Origin: Phycisphaerae bacterium
GTDB taxonomy: Bacteria > Planctomycetota > Phycisphaerae > UBA1845 > Fen-1342
Length of the DNA: 64,000 nucleotides
Assembly: GCA_017999985.1 (NCBI GenBank)
Contig: JAGNKU010000001.1
Coordinates: 673,276-737,275, forward strand
Reading direction: 5' to 3'
Within the stretch, counting starts at the first letter, position 1. Each line of letters opens with the position of its first letter. A program made the translations under genes and the position numbers. Below the pieces are notes generated by a model that saw only the letters and a program-made list of their open reading frames with translations, did not search any database and was not told where the DNA came from. Below, piece after piece: positions 8,436 through 17,395 of this stretch.

Positions 8436-9759
8436 GGGGTTCCACCTCCGTGTCACCGGCGAACCGGAGCCAGCCGAGTGTGCGGCGTTGACCGGCGGCA
8501 ATCCACTGTGACTCCATGCCGCGACCCAGGCGGAACCGCGCTTGCGCCGGGCCAGTGTCGTCCAGCTCAAAACCAGCCAGCGCATCGCCGGCCACCAGCC
8601 GCGACGACGCCCACGCCGCGGTAACCTCCGCGGGCAGGGCCGCATCTGCGTCGCCGGTGTTCACCAAGTCGAGTTCGACCAAGCCAGGCTCGGGGCGGCG
8701 GGCATCCACTTCCAGTCGGCCCTGCGGCACGCGTCCGGCCATGACGGCGACCAGCGTCGGCCAGCGCCAGTTCAGCACATCCGCGTCGATCGGCAGGCGG
8801 TACCAGATCAGTCCGCGCATCGTGGCCGGTCGATCCGCGCTCCAGCCACGCACCAGTTCAGCAGTTGCGGCGGGGTCTGCGCGCAGCACGCGCACTTGCG
8901 TGTCGGCCGGCCAAGTCAACGCCGGCCCGTCCGCTTGGAGCCCGATGAACTGGCCCTGTTCGTCGAATCCGACGAAGTACCCGTATGTGGCCAGCGCCAC
9001 GCGGAACGGCACGCCGACCCGACCCGCCTGCTCGACGGCGCGCCGGGCCGCCTCCGGGTCGCAAAGCGTCATCGGCAAGTCCGGCCCGCGCGGCCGTTCG
9101 AGGGAGTGCACCTGGAGCACGAAACCATCTGTCGCCGTAGCAAGCGGCTGAAAAGCGGCGCTATTCAGCCAGCTTGGGAGGGCGGTGATGACCAGTGGCG
9201 TTGGTGTGATCCGCCGGCGAATGGCGTTGACCCAGAGTCGGTAGCCAACGAGCTTGGAGGTGGCGCAGTCGAAATCAAGCTGCAATTCACGCATCTGCAC
9301 GCCGCTCGCCGCGGCGCGCTGCAGCAGCTCCGCCGCGAGCGCGGCCAGCGCATCCGCCGGTTCGCCGGTTTCCGCGAATGGCCCCGCATAGGGGCCGATG
9401 CGCAGAACAAGGCTAATCGGCCCGGAAACCCGGCCGGCGTACGCCCAGTCAATGTCACCGCGAATCACCCGCGGCTCACACTGCTGCCACTCGATCTCGG
9501 CAAACCAGAGTGCCAGTCCGTCCAAGGATGTGGCGGCCCGGTCCACGCCGGTGCGTACATCGTCGGTCCAAACGCGCTGCCAGACATAGGCCTCTTGGAT
9601 GAGCGCACCGGCGGCGCGCGGTGCAGAAGACCTCGTAAGCCACGTTGTAGGTATGACCGAGAGTGCAGCGCCGGCGAGGAGCCACGGTGCCCAGCGTGGC
9701 AGAAGCGAATTGGCGCGCCGCCGTTCCGAACGCATGCTGACGATTGACCTGCGGTCCAT
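8413..9759 (-). CDS. DUF3142 domain protein
   Basis: A 448-residue protein with an N-terminal hydrophobic segment (WLLAGAALSVIPTTW, a signal anchor) and a body that matches my recollection of DUF3142: AYVWQRVWTDDVRTGVDRAA, then ELQLDFDCATSKLVGYRLWVNAIR, ITALPSWLNS, FVLQVHSLERP, GVPFRVALATYGY. The block with Asp-Phe-Asp followed by a second acidic strand resembles the (beta/alpha)8 active-site face of glycosidase-like TIM barrels, but no reaction is known to me. ATG 9759 has GGGGAC seven bases upstream; the longer frame to 9900 lacks support. Overlaps the downstream gene by 23 bases. Confidence 0.75.
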   Translation of the reverse strand: MDRRSIVSMRSERRRANSLLPRWAPWLLAGAALSVIPTTWLTRSSAPRAAGALIQEAYVWQRVWTDDVRTGVDRAATSLDGLALWFAEIEWQQCEPRVIRGDIDWAYAGRVSGPISLVLRIGPYAGPFAETGEPADALAALAAELLQRAAASGVQMRELQLDFDCATSKLVGYRLWVNAIRRRITPTPLVITALPSWLNSAAFQPLATATDGFVLQVHSLERPRGPDLPMTLCDPEAARRAVEQAGRVGVPFRVALATYGYFVGFDEQGQFIGLQADGPALTWPADTQVRVLRADPAATAELVRGWSADRPATMRGLIWYRLPIDADVLNWRWPTLVAVMAGRVPQGRLEVDARRPEPGLVELDLVNTGDADAALPAEVTAAWASSRLVAGDALAGFELDDTGPAQARFRLGRGMESQWIAAGQRRTLGWLRFAGDTEVEPHVTPTRH

Positions 9760-9939
9760 CGCACGTCCCCGCCGTAGCGGTTGTTTTGCACCTTCCGTGG
9801 CGCATGTGCACATGCGCATGATACCAGCGGTGAGCCCTGCGAGACCACCAGCCTCAAAATCCAGGGATATCGAAGATCTGACGATCCGGGGACACCTCAC
9901 TCAATTCACCGCCAGCGCCCGCTGCGCGGGCTGGAACTT

Positions 9940-9960
9940 GAGAGAGGAGAGAGGAGAACA
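9940..9960. repeat. Short heptamer purine repeat
   Basis: Two GAGAGAG units followed by GAGAACA, again with period seven, in the gene-free stretch 9760-10412. This stretch also holds GC-rich near-repeats around 10120 (GCTGCGCGGGG twice) and the palindrome listed next. I see no gene in it. Confidence 0.5.
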
Positions 9961-10208
9961 GGTGAGCAGGGGGCGCGGTCCAGGGGTTGCACCCCTGGCA
10001 ACAGCCGCACGCCCCGATGGGGCGAAGAAGCGGGCGACACTGCTCAAGAGCAGTGGCACACGGCGCGCTGCGCGCGGCCCACCCGCTGCCGCTCGGGGTT
10101 CCGAAACGCTGCGCGGGGTTCTGATGCGCTGCGCGGGGCCCCTGCTGGCGCGTCGGGCTCGGATGTATCCCTGCGTGGCTGCGTGGCTGTGTCGCTTCGT
10201 CGCTTCAG

Positions 10209-10232
10209 ATGGTGGGCGATGCCCACCCTACA
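10209..10232. repeat. Short palindromic element GGTGGGC-GAT-GCCCACC
   Basis: Perfect 7-base arms around GAT, followed by CTAC. I recall near-identical GTAGGGTGGGC..GCCCACC elements scattered in planctomycete and cyanobacterial genomes; this is memory, not a search result. It is intergenic, about 180 bases before the rhamnosidase gene. Confidence 0.55.
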
Positions 10233-10412
10233 GCGGCGACGTGCTTGCCGCTCGGCGGGGGCAGCGATAGGCTGACACACAATCATCTGGTGTAGCACAC
10301 GGTGGTGCTGATTACACGCGGAGTCGATGGCGGACGCCGACCCTTGGGGCCGCTCGGCCGGCAGTTTGCGGCGTCTGTCCGTTTGGGAACCGACCTACCT
10401 GAGAACACAGCC

Positions 10413-13400
10413 ATGACACGCACGACAACCTTCCTGGCCTTGACGCTGAGTCTGCTGATGCTGGTCGCGCGCAGTGCCGCGCAGGACAACCTGGCCAAGG
10501 GGTTTCAGAATCCGCCGGACGGGGCCAGACCGCACACGTGGTGGCACTGGATGAACTGCAACGTCACGAAGGAGGGCATCACCGCGGACCTCGAGGCGAT
10601 GAAGGAGTTCGGGCTGGGCGGGGCCCAGATCTTCAACGTCTCCGAGCAGATCCCCGTCGGACCCGTGCTGATCATGAGCCCGGAGTGGCGTGCACTGGTC
10701 AAGCACGCCGTCAGCGAGGCCGGCCGGCTCGGGCTCGAAATCTGCATGCACAACTGCGCGGGCTGGTCCAACAGCGGCGGCCCCTGGGTCACGCCGGAGC
10801 ACGCCATGCAGATGGTCGTCATCAGCGAGACGCCGACGAAGGGGCCGACGAAGTTCGCGGCGGCGCTGCCGCAGCCGCAGACCAACCGCGACTACTACCG
10901 CGACATCGCCGTGCTGGCGTTGCCGACGCCGCGTGACGACGCGAAGCGGATCCCGGACATCAAGCCGAAAGCCGGGTACGAGGCCCGCTACGGCCAGCAG
11001 CCGGCGCTCGATGAGTATCCGGCGGACGCCGTCGTGCAGCGGGCGGCCATCGTCGATCTCACGAGCAAGCTCGGCAGCGACGGGCGGTTGACCTGGGACG
11101 TGCCCGCGGGCGACTGGACGATCCTCCGCATCGGCTACACGCCGACGGGCAAGGACAATCACCCGTCGCCGGAATCGGGCCGCGGGCTGGAGTGCGACAA
11201 GCTGAGCCGTGCGGGCCTGGACGCGCACTGGGCGGGCATGATGGGCCCGGTCATCCAGGATGTCGGACCGCTGGCGGGCAAGACGCTGAACAACGTGCTG
11301 ATCGACAGCTACGAGGTCGGCCACCAGAACTGGACGCCGCAGTTCCGCGAGGAGTTCAAAAAGCGCCGGGGCTACGATCCGCTGTTGCTGCTGCCGGTGC
11401 TGACGGGCCGCGTGGTGGACAGCGGCGAAGTTTCGGAGCGGTTCCTGTGGGACCTGCGCCGGACGATCGCGGACCTGTTCGCGGAGAACTACTACGGATA
11501 TTTCGGCGAGCTCTGCCACAAGCACGGCCTGCTGGCGTCGATCGAGCCGTATGACGGTCCGTTCGAGTGCCTGCTGTCCGGGCGGCCGGCGGACATTCCC
11601 ATGGGCGAGTTCTGGGTCGGCGATGGCGAAAGCAACTCGTGCAAGCTCGCGGCGTCGGTGGCACACACGTATGGGCGGAAGCTGGTCGGGGCCGAGGCGT
11701 TCACGGCGAACCCCAGCCGCGCAGGCTGGCGGAGCTATCCGTATTCGCTGAAGGCGGTCGGCGACCTCATGTACTGCACCGGCATCAACCGCTACATCTT
11801 CCACCGCTACGCGCACCAGCCGTGGCTCGACCGGTTCCCGGGGATGACGATGGGCCAGTGGGGCACGCACTTCGACCGCACGAACACGTGGTGGGGACCG
11901 GGCAAGGCGTGGGTGCAGTACCTGACGCGCTGCCAATACCTGCTGCAACAGGGGCTGGCCGTGGCGGACGTGTGCTACTTCGCCGGCGAGGCCGCGCCCA
12001 ACAACGCCCCGCACAATCCGGAGTTGAAGGCGAAGGGCTATGACTACGACGCGTGCAACGCCGATGTGCTGCTGAATCGCATGACGGTAAAGGACGGGCG
12101 GCTCGTGCTGCCGGACGGCATGAGCTACCGCGTGCTGGTTCTGCCGGACACGCCGTTCATGACGCCGGGGCTGCTCGCGAAGGTGCGCGAGCTGGTGCAG
12201 CAGGGCGCGACCGTCATCGGGCCGAAACCGGCCAAGTCGCCGAGCCTGGCGGATCTGCCGGACGGCGACGCCAAGGTGCAGAAGCTGGCCGAAGAGGTGT
12301 GGGGCAACTGCGACGGCAAGGCGGTGAAGGAGCATGCGTTCGGTAGCGGGCGGGCGATTGCGGGCCAGACGCCGGAAGAAGTGCTCGGCGGGCTGAAGGT
12401 GAAGCCGGACTGCGAGTTCGCGAGTGCCGGGTTCAAGCCGAAGATGGCGTGGATTCATCGCGTGGTGGACAGCACCGACGTCTACTTCGTCTCGAACCAG
12501 AGGCCGCGATCGGCGGAGGTGGAATGCACGTTCCGCGTGAGCGGCAAGGTGCCGGAGCTGTGGCACGCTGATAGCGGGACGATCGAAGTGGCGCCGGTGT
12601 GGTCCGAGCGGGATGGGCGGATCACAGTGCCGATCCATTTTGATCCCGCCGGCTCGTTGTTCGTGGTGTTTCGGCCGGCGGCGGCAGGCGATCACGTGGT
12701 TGACGTGACGCCGTCGAAAGCGGATGAGGTCGAGCTGGCGCCGAAGATCGAAATTCGGGCGGCGCGCTACGAGGCCGTGGACGGCGCGGGCGGTGCGGAC
12801 GTGACCGCGAAGGTCGCGGCGCTCGTGGCGGCAGGCGAGACCAGCATACCGGCGAACAACTCCACGTTCGGCGATCCGACGTACAACCACGTCAAACGCC
12901 TGCGCGTGGAGTACGCGCTCAATGGTCAGGTGGTGACGCGGAGCGCGGATGAGAATGCCACGCTCGAACTGGTCGAAGCGGCCGGCGGTGCGGCGAGCCT
13001 GCCGACGTATCGCGTGACCGTCACCAAGCCGGGGCAGCTCGAATTGCAGGCGTTCCATCCCGGCGTATACGAGTTCCGTGCGGCGAGTGGCAAAACGACG
13101 CCGGTGCAGGTGCCGCCGGTGCCGGAGCCGGTCGAGATCGGCGGGCCGTGGACGGTGCGTTTTCCGCCGGACTGGGGCGCGCCCGCGAGCATCACGCTCG
13201 ACAAGCTGATCTCGTGGACGGAGCACGGCGAGGCCGGCGTGCGTTATTTCTCCGGCACGGCCGAGTATGAGCGCGAATTCGACGTGCCGGCGGTGTTGCT
13301 GGCGCCCGACAAGGCCCTGTATCTCGATCTCGGCGACGTGAAGTACCTGGCGGAGGTCACGCTCAACGGTCACGACCTGGGCGTATGGTGGAAACCGCCG

Positions 13401-13697
13401 TTTGCGGCGGAGATCACGGATTGCGTGCAGCCCGGCCCGAACACGCTGAAGGTCCGCGTGACGAATCTATGGGTGAACCGGCTGGTGGGTGATGAGCAGC
13501 TTCCGGACGATTGCGAATGGGAAGGTGTGCATCTGAAGCGCTGGCCGCAATGGCTGCTGGATGGCCAGGCGCCGCGGGCGCGCGAGCGGTTCACGTTCAC
13601 GACCTGGAAGCACCACACGCGGGATTCGCTGCTGCCGGAATCCGGGTTGCTGGGTCCGGTCATGCTGCGCGTGGCGGAGCGCGTGACGATCAAGTGA
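10413..13697 (+). CDS. GH106 family alpha-L-rhamnosidase, secreted
   Basis: A 1094-residue protein with a signal peptide (FLALTLSLLMLVARSAAQ). The body matches glycoside hydrolase family 106: FQNPPDGARPHTWWHWMNCNVT near residue 30, GLGGAQIFNVS, a WSNSGGPWVTPEHAMQ block near residue 125, then a long barrel and beta-sandwiches, ending in a jelly-roll module with LYLDLGDVKYLAEVTLNGHDLGVWWKPPF. Family members hydrolyse alpha-L-rhamnosyl linkages of pectin (RG-I/RG-II) or similar glycans, with a metal-assisted active site. Length is normal for the family. Start: ATG 10413 begins the signal peptide, though no clear Shine-Dalgarno precedes it. First gene of the carbohydrate neighbourhood. Confidence 0.88.
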   Translation: MTRTTTFLALTLSLLMLVARSAAQDNLAKGFQNPPDGARPHTWWHWMNCNVTKEGITADLEAMKEFGLGGAQIFNVSEQIPVGPVLIMSPEWRALVKHAVSEAGRLGLEICMHNCAGWSNSGGPWVTPEHAMQMVVISETPTKGPTKFAAALPQPQTNRDYYRDIAVLALPTPRDDAKRIPDIKPKAGYEARYGQQPALDEYPADAVVQRAAIVDLTSKLGSDGRLTWDVPAGDWTILRIGYTPTGKDNHPSPESGRGLECDKLSRAGLDAHWAGMMGPVIQDVGPLAGKTLNNVLIDSYEVGHQNWTPQFREEFKKRRGYDPLLLLPVLTGRVVDSGEVSERFLWDLRRTIADLFAENYYGYFGELCHKHGLLASIEPYDGPFECLLSGRPADIPMGEFWVGDGESNSCKLAASVAHTYGRKLVGAEAFTANPSRAGWRSYPYSLKAVGDLMYCTGINRYIFHRYAHQPWLDRFPGMTMGQWGTHFDRTNTWWGPGKAWVQYLTRCQYLLQQGLAVADVCYFAGEAAPNNAPHNPELKAKGYDYDACNADVLLNRMTVKDGRLVLPDGMSYRVLVLPDTPFMTPGLLAKVRELVQQGATVIGPKPAKSPSLADLPDGDAKVQKLAEEVWGNCDGKAVKEHAFGSGRAIAGQTPEEVLGGLKVKPDCEFASAGFKPKMAWIHRVVDSTDVYFVSNQRPRSAEVECTFRVSGKVPELWHADSGTIEVAPVWSERDGRITVPIHFDPAGSLFVVFRPAAAGDHVVDVTPSKADEVELAPKIEIRAARYEAVDGAGGADVTAKVAALVAAGETSIPANNSTFGDPTYNHVKRLRVEYALNGQVVTRSADENATLELVEAAGGAASLPTYRVTVTKPGQLELQAFHPGVYEFRAASGKTTPVQVPPVPEPVEIGGPWTVRFPPDWGAPASITLDKLISWTEHGEAGVRYFSGTAEYEREFDVPAVLLAPDKALYLDLGDVKYLAEVTLNGHDLGVWWKPPFAAEITDCVQPGPNTLKVRVTNLWVNRLVGDEQLPDDCEWEGVHLKRWPQWLLDGQAPRARERFTFTTWKHHTRDSLLPESGLLGPVMLRVAERVTIK

Positions 13698-13703
13698 CGC
13701 ACG

Positions 13704-13889
13704 GTCGGCTTCAGCCGACGGGCGTTTGCCCCCGACTTCAGTCGGGGGTGCGCAAGAGCGACTCTCCCCCTCTTCTGTCTCCGCCGGGCTCACGGAGCCC
13801 GGCGGAGACAGAAGAAAAGCTAGAGCGGGTGGAGGGTCGACCACCACCAGCTAAAGCAGGTGGCAAACGCAGGCCGGCTGAAGCCGGCC
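13704..13889. repeat. Cluster of palindromes sharing a GCTnnAGC core
   Basis: Hairpins lie one after another: 13704-13719 (7-base arms, loop TC), 13729-13748 (9-base arms, loop TC), 13772-13814 (20-base perfect arms, 3-base loop), about 13842-13861 (9-base arms with one A.A mismatch, loop AA) and 13872-13889 (8-base arms, loop GA). Four of the five share the form xxxRCT-nn-AGYxxx. The first or second may terminate the rhamnosidase transcript. No gene is seen in 13698-13988. Confidence 0.75.
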
Positions 13890-13988
13890 GTGGCCAACGT
13901 TCACGCCGCCGCTCGGCTCAGAAATCGCCGGCCCCGGCGCGGTGGTTGCCTCGCCGGGGCCTGGGCATATGCAGAGCACGACGGGCTT

Positions 13989-14771
13989 TCAGCGTCGCAT
14001 TACGCAGAACACGTAGCCGTAATACGCGGAGTACTGGCGGTAGTTGTCAATCTCCGCCTGGATTCCTGCAATCATGTCCAAGCGCTCGGCGTCGCCGGCG
14101 TGGCGCATACGGAGCATTTGCAGGCGGGCTTCGAGCGGGTTGTAGTACTCGTCCGTCCACGCCGACTCGGATAGGACGAAATGGTCCAGCACGGTGTACC
14201 CGCAGGCCTGCATTGCACGCACGTTCGCATCGATGTCGGCAATGACGGGGTACTCGCCTTCGATGAACCGGCGGCACTCCGGCGGAGCGCCCGGCCGCAG
14301 CCAGCAGAGTTCGGTCACCGCCAGGCAGCCGCCGTCGGCCAGCCACGCGCGGCACTTCGCCAAGCCTTCGCGGAAGCCCATGCAATAGAGCGCCCCCTCC
14401 GACCAGATCAGGTCGAAGGCGCCCGAGTCGAGCTCAACGGTGCGCATGTCGGCCAGCCGAGTCACGATCTTGCCCTGCACGCCGGCGGCCGCCGCGCGCC
14501 GCTGGAGGGCGTCGAGGTACGGTTGCTGGTTGTCGATGGCGAGGATGGGGCCGTCGAGGTGCCGGGCCAGCACGAGCGATTGAGCGCCCGTGCCGCAGCC
14601 GACGTCGAGGATCCTGGGCCACGTTTGCCCGGTGGGCGCCGCGCGGCGCGGGCTGGCCGCCAGGACGATGTTCAGCGCCCGCAGCGTGCAGGCGTCGGTG
14701 CCCGGACCCAGGCGCAGCAGAGAGGAGTTGAACATCTCGTAGAAAAACTGCATGCGTTCGTTTTCGTTCAC
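13989..14771 (-). CDS. Class I SAM-dependent methyltransferase
   Basis: A 260-residue cytoplasmic protein. The SAM-binding motif I is ILDVGCGTGAQ near residue 70, followed by an acidic motif II end (AIDNQQPYLDAL), motif post-I (LADMRTVEL) and FDLIWSEGALY. C-terminal: a GYTVLDHFVLSESAWTDEYYNPLEARL segment typical of small-molecule methyltransferases. I chose the GTG at 14771, with AGGA about nine bases upstream; an internal ATG at 14753 is the alternative. Substrate unknown. It is an isolated minus-strand gene beside the palindrome cluster. Confidence 0.82.
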   Translation of the reverse strand: MNENERMQFFYEMFNSSLLRLGPGTDACTLRALNIVLAASPRRAAPTGQTWPRILDVGCGTGAQSLVLARHLDGPILAIDNQQPYLDALQRRAAAAGVQGKIVTRLADMRTVELDSGAFDLIWSEGALYCMGFREGLAKCRAWLADGGCLAVTELCWLRPGAPPECRRFIEGEYPVIADIDANVRAMQACGYTVLDHFVLSESAWTDEYYNPLEARLQMLRMRHAGDAERLDMIAGIQAEIDNYRQYSAYYGYVFCVMRR

Positions 14772-15003
14772 TGGTGTCTGTCCTTTGGACGGGCACGCGC
14801 CGTGTCGGGCCGTGCGCCGCATTGTTGTATTCTGGCAAGTCGGGCTTACGACGCAGACTCTCGATGGGCGAAGCCACCGCACCGCGCGCAGATAAGCACA
14901 AGCCGTTCGTTTCGGCGTGGCCGGGCGGTCCGTGACTTCGATATCAGGCAGTTACCATCCAAAGCCCATCATATGTTCCGTCCGCGGACCGTCAATTGCG
15001 CGG

Positions 15004-16479
15004 CTATTCGCCGAAGCAAAACGCGAAAACGTCGGCGTCTTTGAGCACGAACCGCAACCGCACGGGCTGGCCGGCCAGCGCGGCAACGTTTTCGCCGCCC
15101 TTCCAGGTCACGACCCGTTCAAGCTCGTCGCCCCAGATCTCCTCCGCATCCGCGAGCGCATATCCGGGTAACGGCGTGCCGGCCGCGTCCTGTAGCTCGA
15201 CGCGGACGCTGCCCACGGCGGATGTGGAGAAGTTGACCCGCAGCCGGCAGCCGGCGAAGACGAGTGGGTGGGTGATGAACTCGCCACCGGCATAGCCGGC
15301 GTGCATGGACGCGAAACCATCGAGGCGAACGGTGCCGCGGGCCAAGCGTGGAATTCGCGCGCGACCCTCGTTGTCCGTGCCGTAGTTCTCGGCCCAGTAA
15401 ACAGACAACTCGGTCGGGCCGGTCTGCACGAGGCCCCAGGCCGGCGTGTTGTTGCCGTGGGCACCGCCCCAGCGGCCGGGGTCCAGGCCGGGACGGAGAA
15501 ACGCCTCGAGGAGCGGCCGCTGCCAGTGGACGCCGTCGCGGCTGGACATGAAGACCGCGTCGGACAGGCCGTCGGTCTTGCGTGGCGGGTAGCCGACGGT
15601 GGCGCGCTGCGCGGGCGGCACGAAGCGCATGGGGAAGCCGAGCAGCAGGTGCGGGGCGCGCGGATATGGTGTGATCGCGTTGGTGTAGAAATGCTCGATG
15701 GGCGCGTCGCCGTAGTCGAGCAGTACCGGCGGGGTCCAGTGGACAAAGTCGGTCGAGGTGGCGCGGTTGATATTGCGCTTGCCGTCGCGCCCGATCCGGG
15801 CATAGCACACGTACGTGGCGCGGGCGGCGTCCCAGAAGGCGACGTTCTGCGAGTCGAAACTGCCGACGGTGAGAATCGGGTCGTCCTGCAAACGTCGCCA
15901 GTGAATGCCGTCCGACGAGACATAGGCGGCCAGGACGGGGCGGCGATCACTCTCGCCCGGGAGTTGGGCCACGTCGAGCGTGACGGCCTTCCAGCGCTGG
16001 TCGGGCGGCGCCGCGGGATTGGCGTCAAGGAAGGGTGTGAAGTTATGGGCCTGGCAGTAGGCCGGGTTGGGGCCGGTCCAGATGATGTTGTTGTCCTTGG
16101 ATCCATTAGACTCGAACAGGCCGAGGGTGGGGCGTGTCCACTGGCGACCGTCCTCGCTGAAGGCCAGGCAGGCGTGTTCGCGGGTCTGCTCACCGCCGCC
16201 GCGGTAATACATGCGCCAGCGGGTGCCGTCGTGCAGGATGGCGACGTAGCCGCTTTCGGGGCCTTCCCAGGGGGCATCGAAGGTGAAGACGGTTTCCTGT
16301 CGGACGGGGCTGTGCAGGCGCAGCGCGGCGCCCTGCGTGTGGGCGATGAGCGCGGCATCGACGAAGAGCTCGAGCTGCGAGCCGATCGTGACGGGCTGCG
16401 TCGCGGGCACCTGCGCGCGGGTGGGCACCGCGAGCAGTATGAGCAGGAGGGGTTGGGCGATCACACGTGCGGTGCACAT
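15004..16479 (-). CDS. Secreted beta-propeller glycosidase-like protein (GH32/43 superfamily)
   Basis: A 491-residue protein with a signal peptide (LLLILLAVPTRAQ). Repeated strand motifs suggest a five-bladed propeller of the GH32/GH43/GH68 superfamily: LELFVDAALI, TRWRMYYRGG, CLAFSEDGRQWTRP, AAYVSSDGIHWRRL, FWDAARATYVCYAR, ATSTDFVHWTPP, MSSRDGVHW, then a C-terminal beta-sandwich. The class is certain only at fold level; I cannot assign the three catalytic acids. Planctomycetes carry many such proteins next to glycosidases, and this one sits between GH106 and GH172, so a role in glycan breakdown is likely. GGAGGT precedes the ATG. Confidence 0.7.
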   Translation of the reverse strand: MCTARVIAQPLLLILLAVPTRAQVPATQPVTIGSQLELFVDAALIAHTQGAALRLHSPVRQETVFTFDAPWEGPESGYVAILHDGTRWRMYYRGGGEQTREHACLAFSEDGRQWTRPTLGLFESNGSKDNNIIWTGPNPAYCQAHNFTPFLDANPAAPPDQRWKAVTLDVAQLPGESDRRPVLAAYVSSDGIHWRRLQDDPILTVGSFDSQNVAFWDAARATYVCYARIGRDGKRNINRATSTDFVHWTPPVLLDYGDAPIEHFYTNAITPYPRAPHLLLGFPMRFVPPAQRATVGYPPRKTDGLSDAVFMSSRDGVHWQRPLLEAFLRPGLDPGRWGGAHGNNTPAWGLVQTGPTELSVYWAENYGTDNEGRARIPRLARGTVRLDGFASMHAGYAGGEFITHPLVFAGCRLRVNFSTSAVGSVRVELQDAAGTPLPGYALADAEEIWGDELERVVTWKGGENVAALAGQPVRLRFVLKDADVFAFCFGE

Positions 16480-16683
16480 TGGCAGACCTCCATCCGGCGT
16501 CCGACGAATGCGTGCGAGCTACGAAGCGTCGATCGAGCATTGTGACATCGCAGTGGACCTCGTGCGACCTCGGCAGACAGCGTTGACCCGCTATGGCGCC
16601 GGCCGCGCTTGGAACGGTCACCGTCGCGCGGTACAGTGCCATGGTGTCCGCCGGGCACGTCATGTCACAAAGGAGATCACGTC

Positions 16684-17169
16684 ATGTCGAACGTAGCAGG
16701 CGCGCGTTGGGTAGCGCGGCTCCAGGCAGGTTGTGGCATTGTGCTGGGTGTGTGCGTGTTCGCGCTGTGCGGATGCGAGGTCATCTGCGACGGAACCTAC
16801 ATCGTGGAAGCGAACTATGCGAACTCGGACACGGAGAACATCCGCATGTTCGTGTCCGGGAAGGAGACGTTCGACCTGTCGAACCGCGTGTCGCCGGAGG
16901 GCACGCGCCGCGCCCAGTACCAGGGCTTTTTCTTCGAGCCGATCGAGTGGTTCATCCTCACCTCCGATAATGCCGCGATCAATGACTGTGACGACGCAGT
17001 GCGGGAGGCGGCGAACAGTCCGCAGACCTGGATTTTCCAGGCGGGCCGCAATGGCGTGGTGCTGGCCACCCAGAACGTGACAATCAAGTACGAAGACATC
17101 GAGAATAATCATACATATTCGGTCGACGTCGCCTGGGACGGCACGACCCTGACCGTCACCAAGCGCTAG
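16684..17169 (+). CDS. Small lipoprotein, unknown function
   Basis: A 161-residue protein. The N-terminal hydrophobic segment ends ALCGC (Cys35 region), a lipobox. The mature part is a single beta-rich domain with several Cys (CEVICDGTY at its start, INDCDDA later) and no known motif. AAAGGAG lies eight bases before ATG 16684, which decides the start over the longer frame from 16609. A hairpin terminator follows at 17212. It appears to be a single-gene transcript. Confidence 0.75.
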   Translation: MSNVAGARWVARLQAGCGIVLGVCVFALCGCEVICDGTYIVEANYANSDTENIRMFVSGKETFDLSNRVSPEGTRRAQYQGFFFEPIEWFILTSDNAAINDCDDAVREAANSPQTWIFQAGRNGVVLATQNVTIKYEDIENNHTYSVDVAWDGTTLTVTKR

Positions 17170-17211
17170 CCACGGCCAGCCGGGACAACTGAGCCGGTCG
17201 ACAAGGGCACT

Positions 17212-17240
17212 GCAACAGCCACGAAGGCTGTTGCGCTTTG
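17212..17240 (+). terminator. Hairpin terminator after the lipoprotein gene
   Basis: Nine-base arms (GCAACAGCC and GGCTGTTGC) with a five-base ACGAA loop, 42 bases after the stop codon, followed by GCTTTGG. The T tract is weak, as is common in high-GC genomes. Confidence 0.6.
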
Positions 17241-17395
17241 GGGGGTGCGGCGTGACCGCCGTCGTGATACGACATCTTGACGCGGTCCGGCGGAGTGACA
17301 GAATGATCCGCAGCCGCCTGTCCGGGGTACGTCGCCGCTTGCGGCGCGCGGCGCGCGGTGGGTGAATCCCGATCGTTTTGGCGATGGAGGAAGTC

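Noticed and set aside
10395..13373. A 992-codon open frame on the minus strand opposite the rhamnosidase gene
   Set aside because: It is a reading shadow of a high-GC gene: His/Arg-rich with no domain and no ribosome site, and the plus strand matches GH106.
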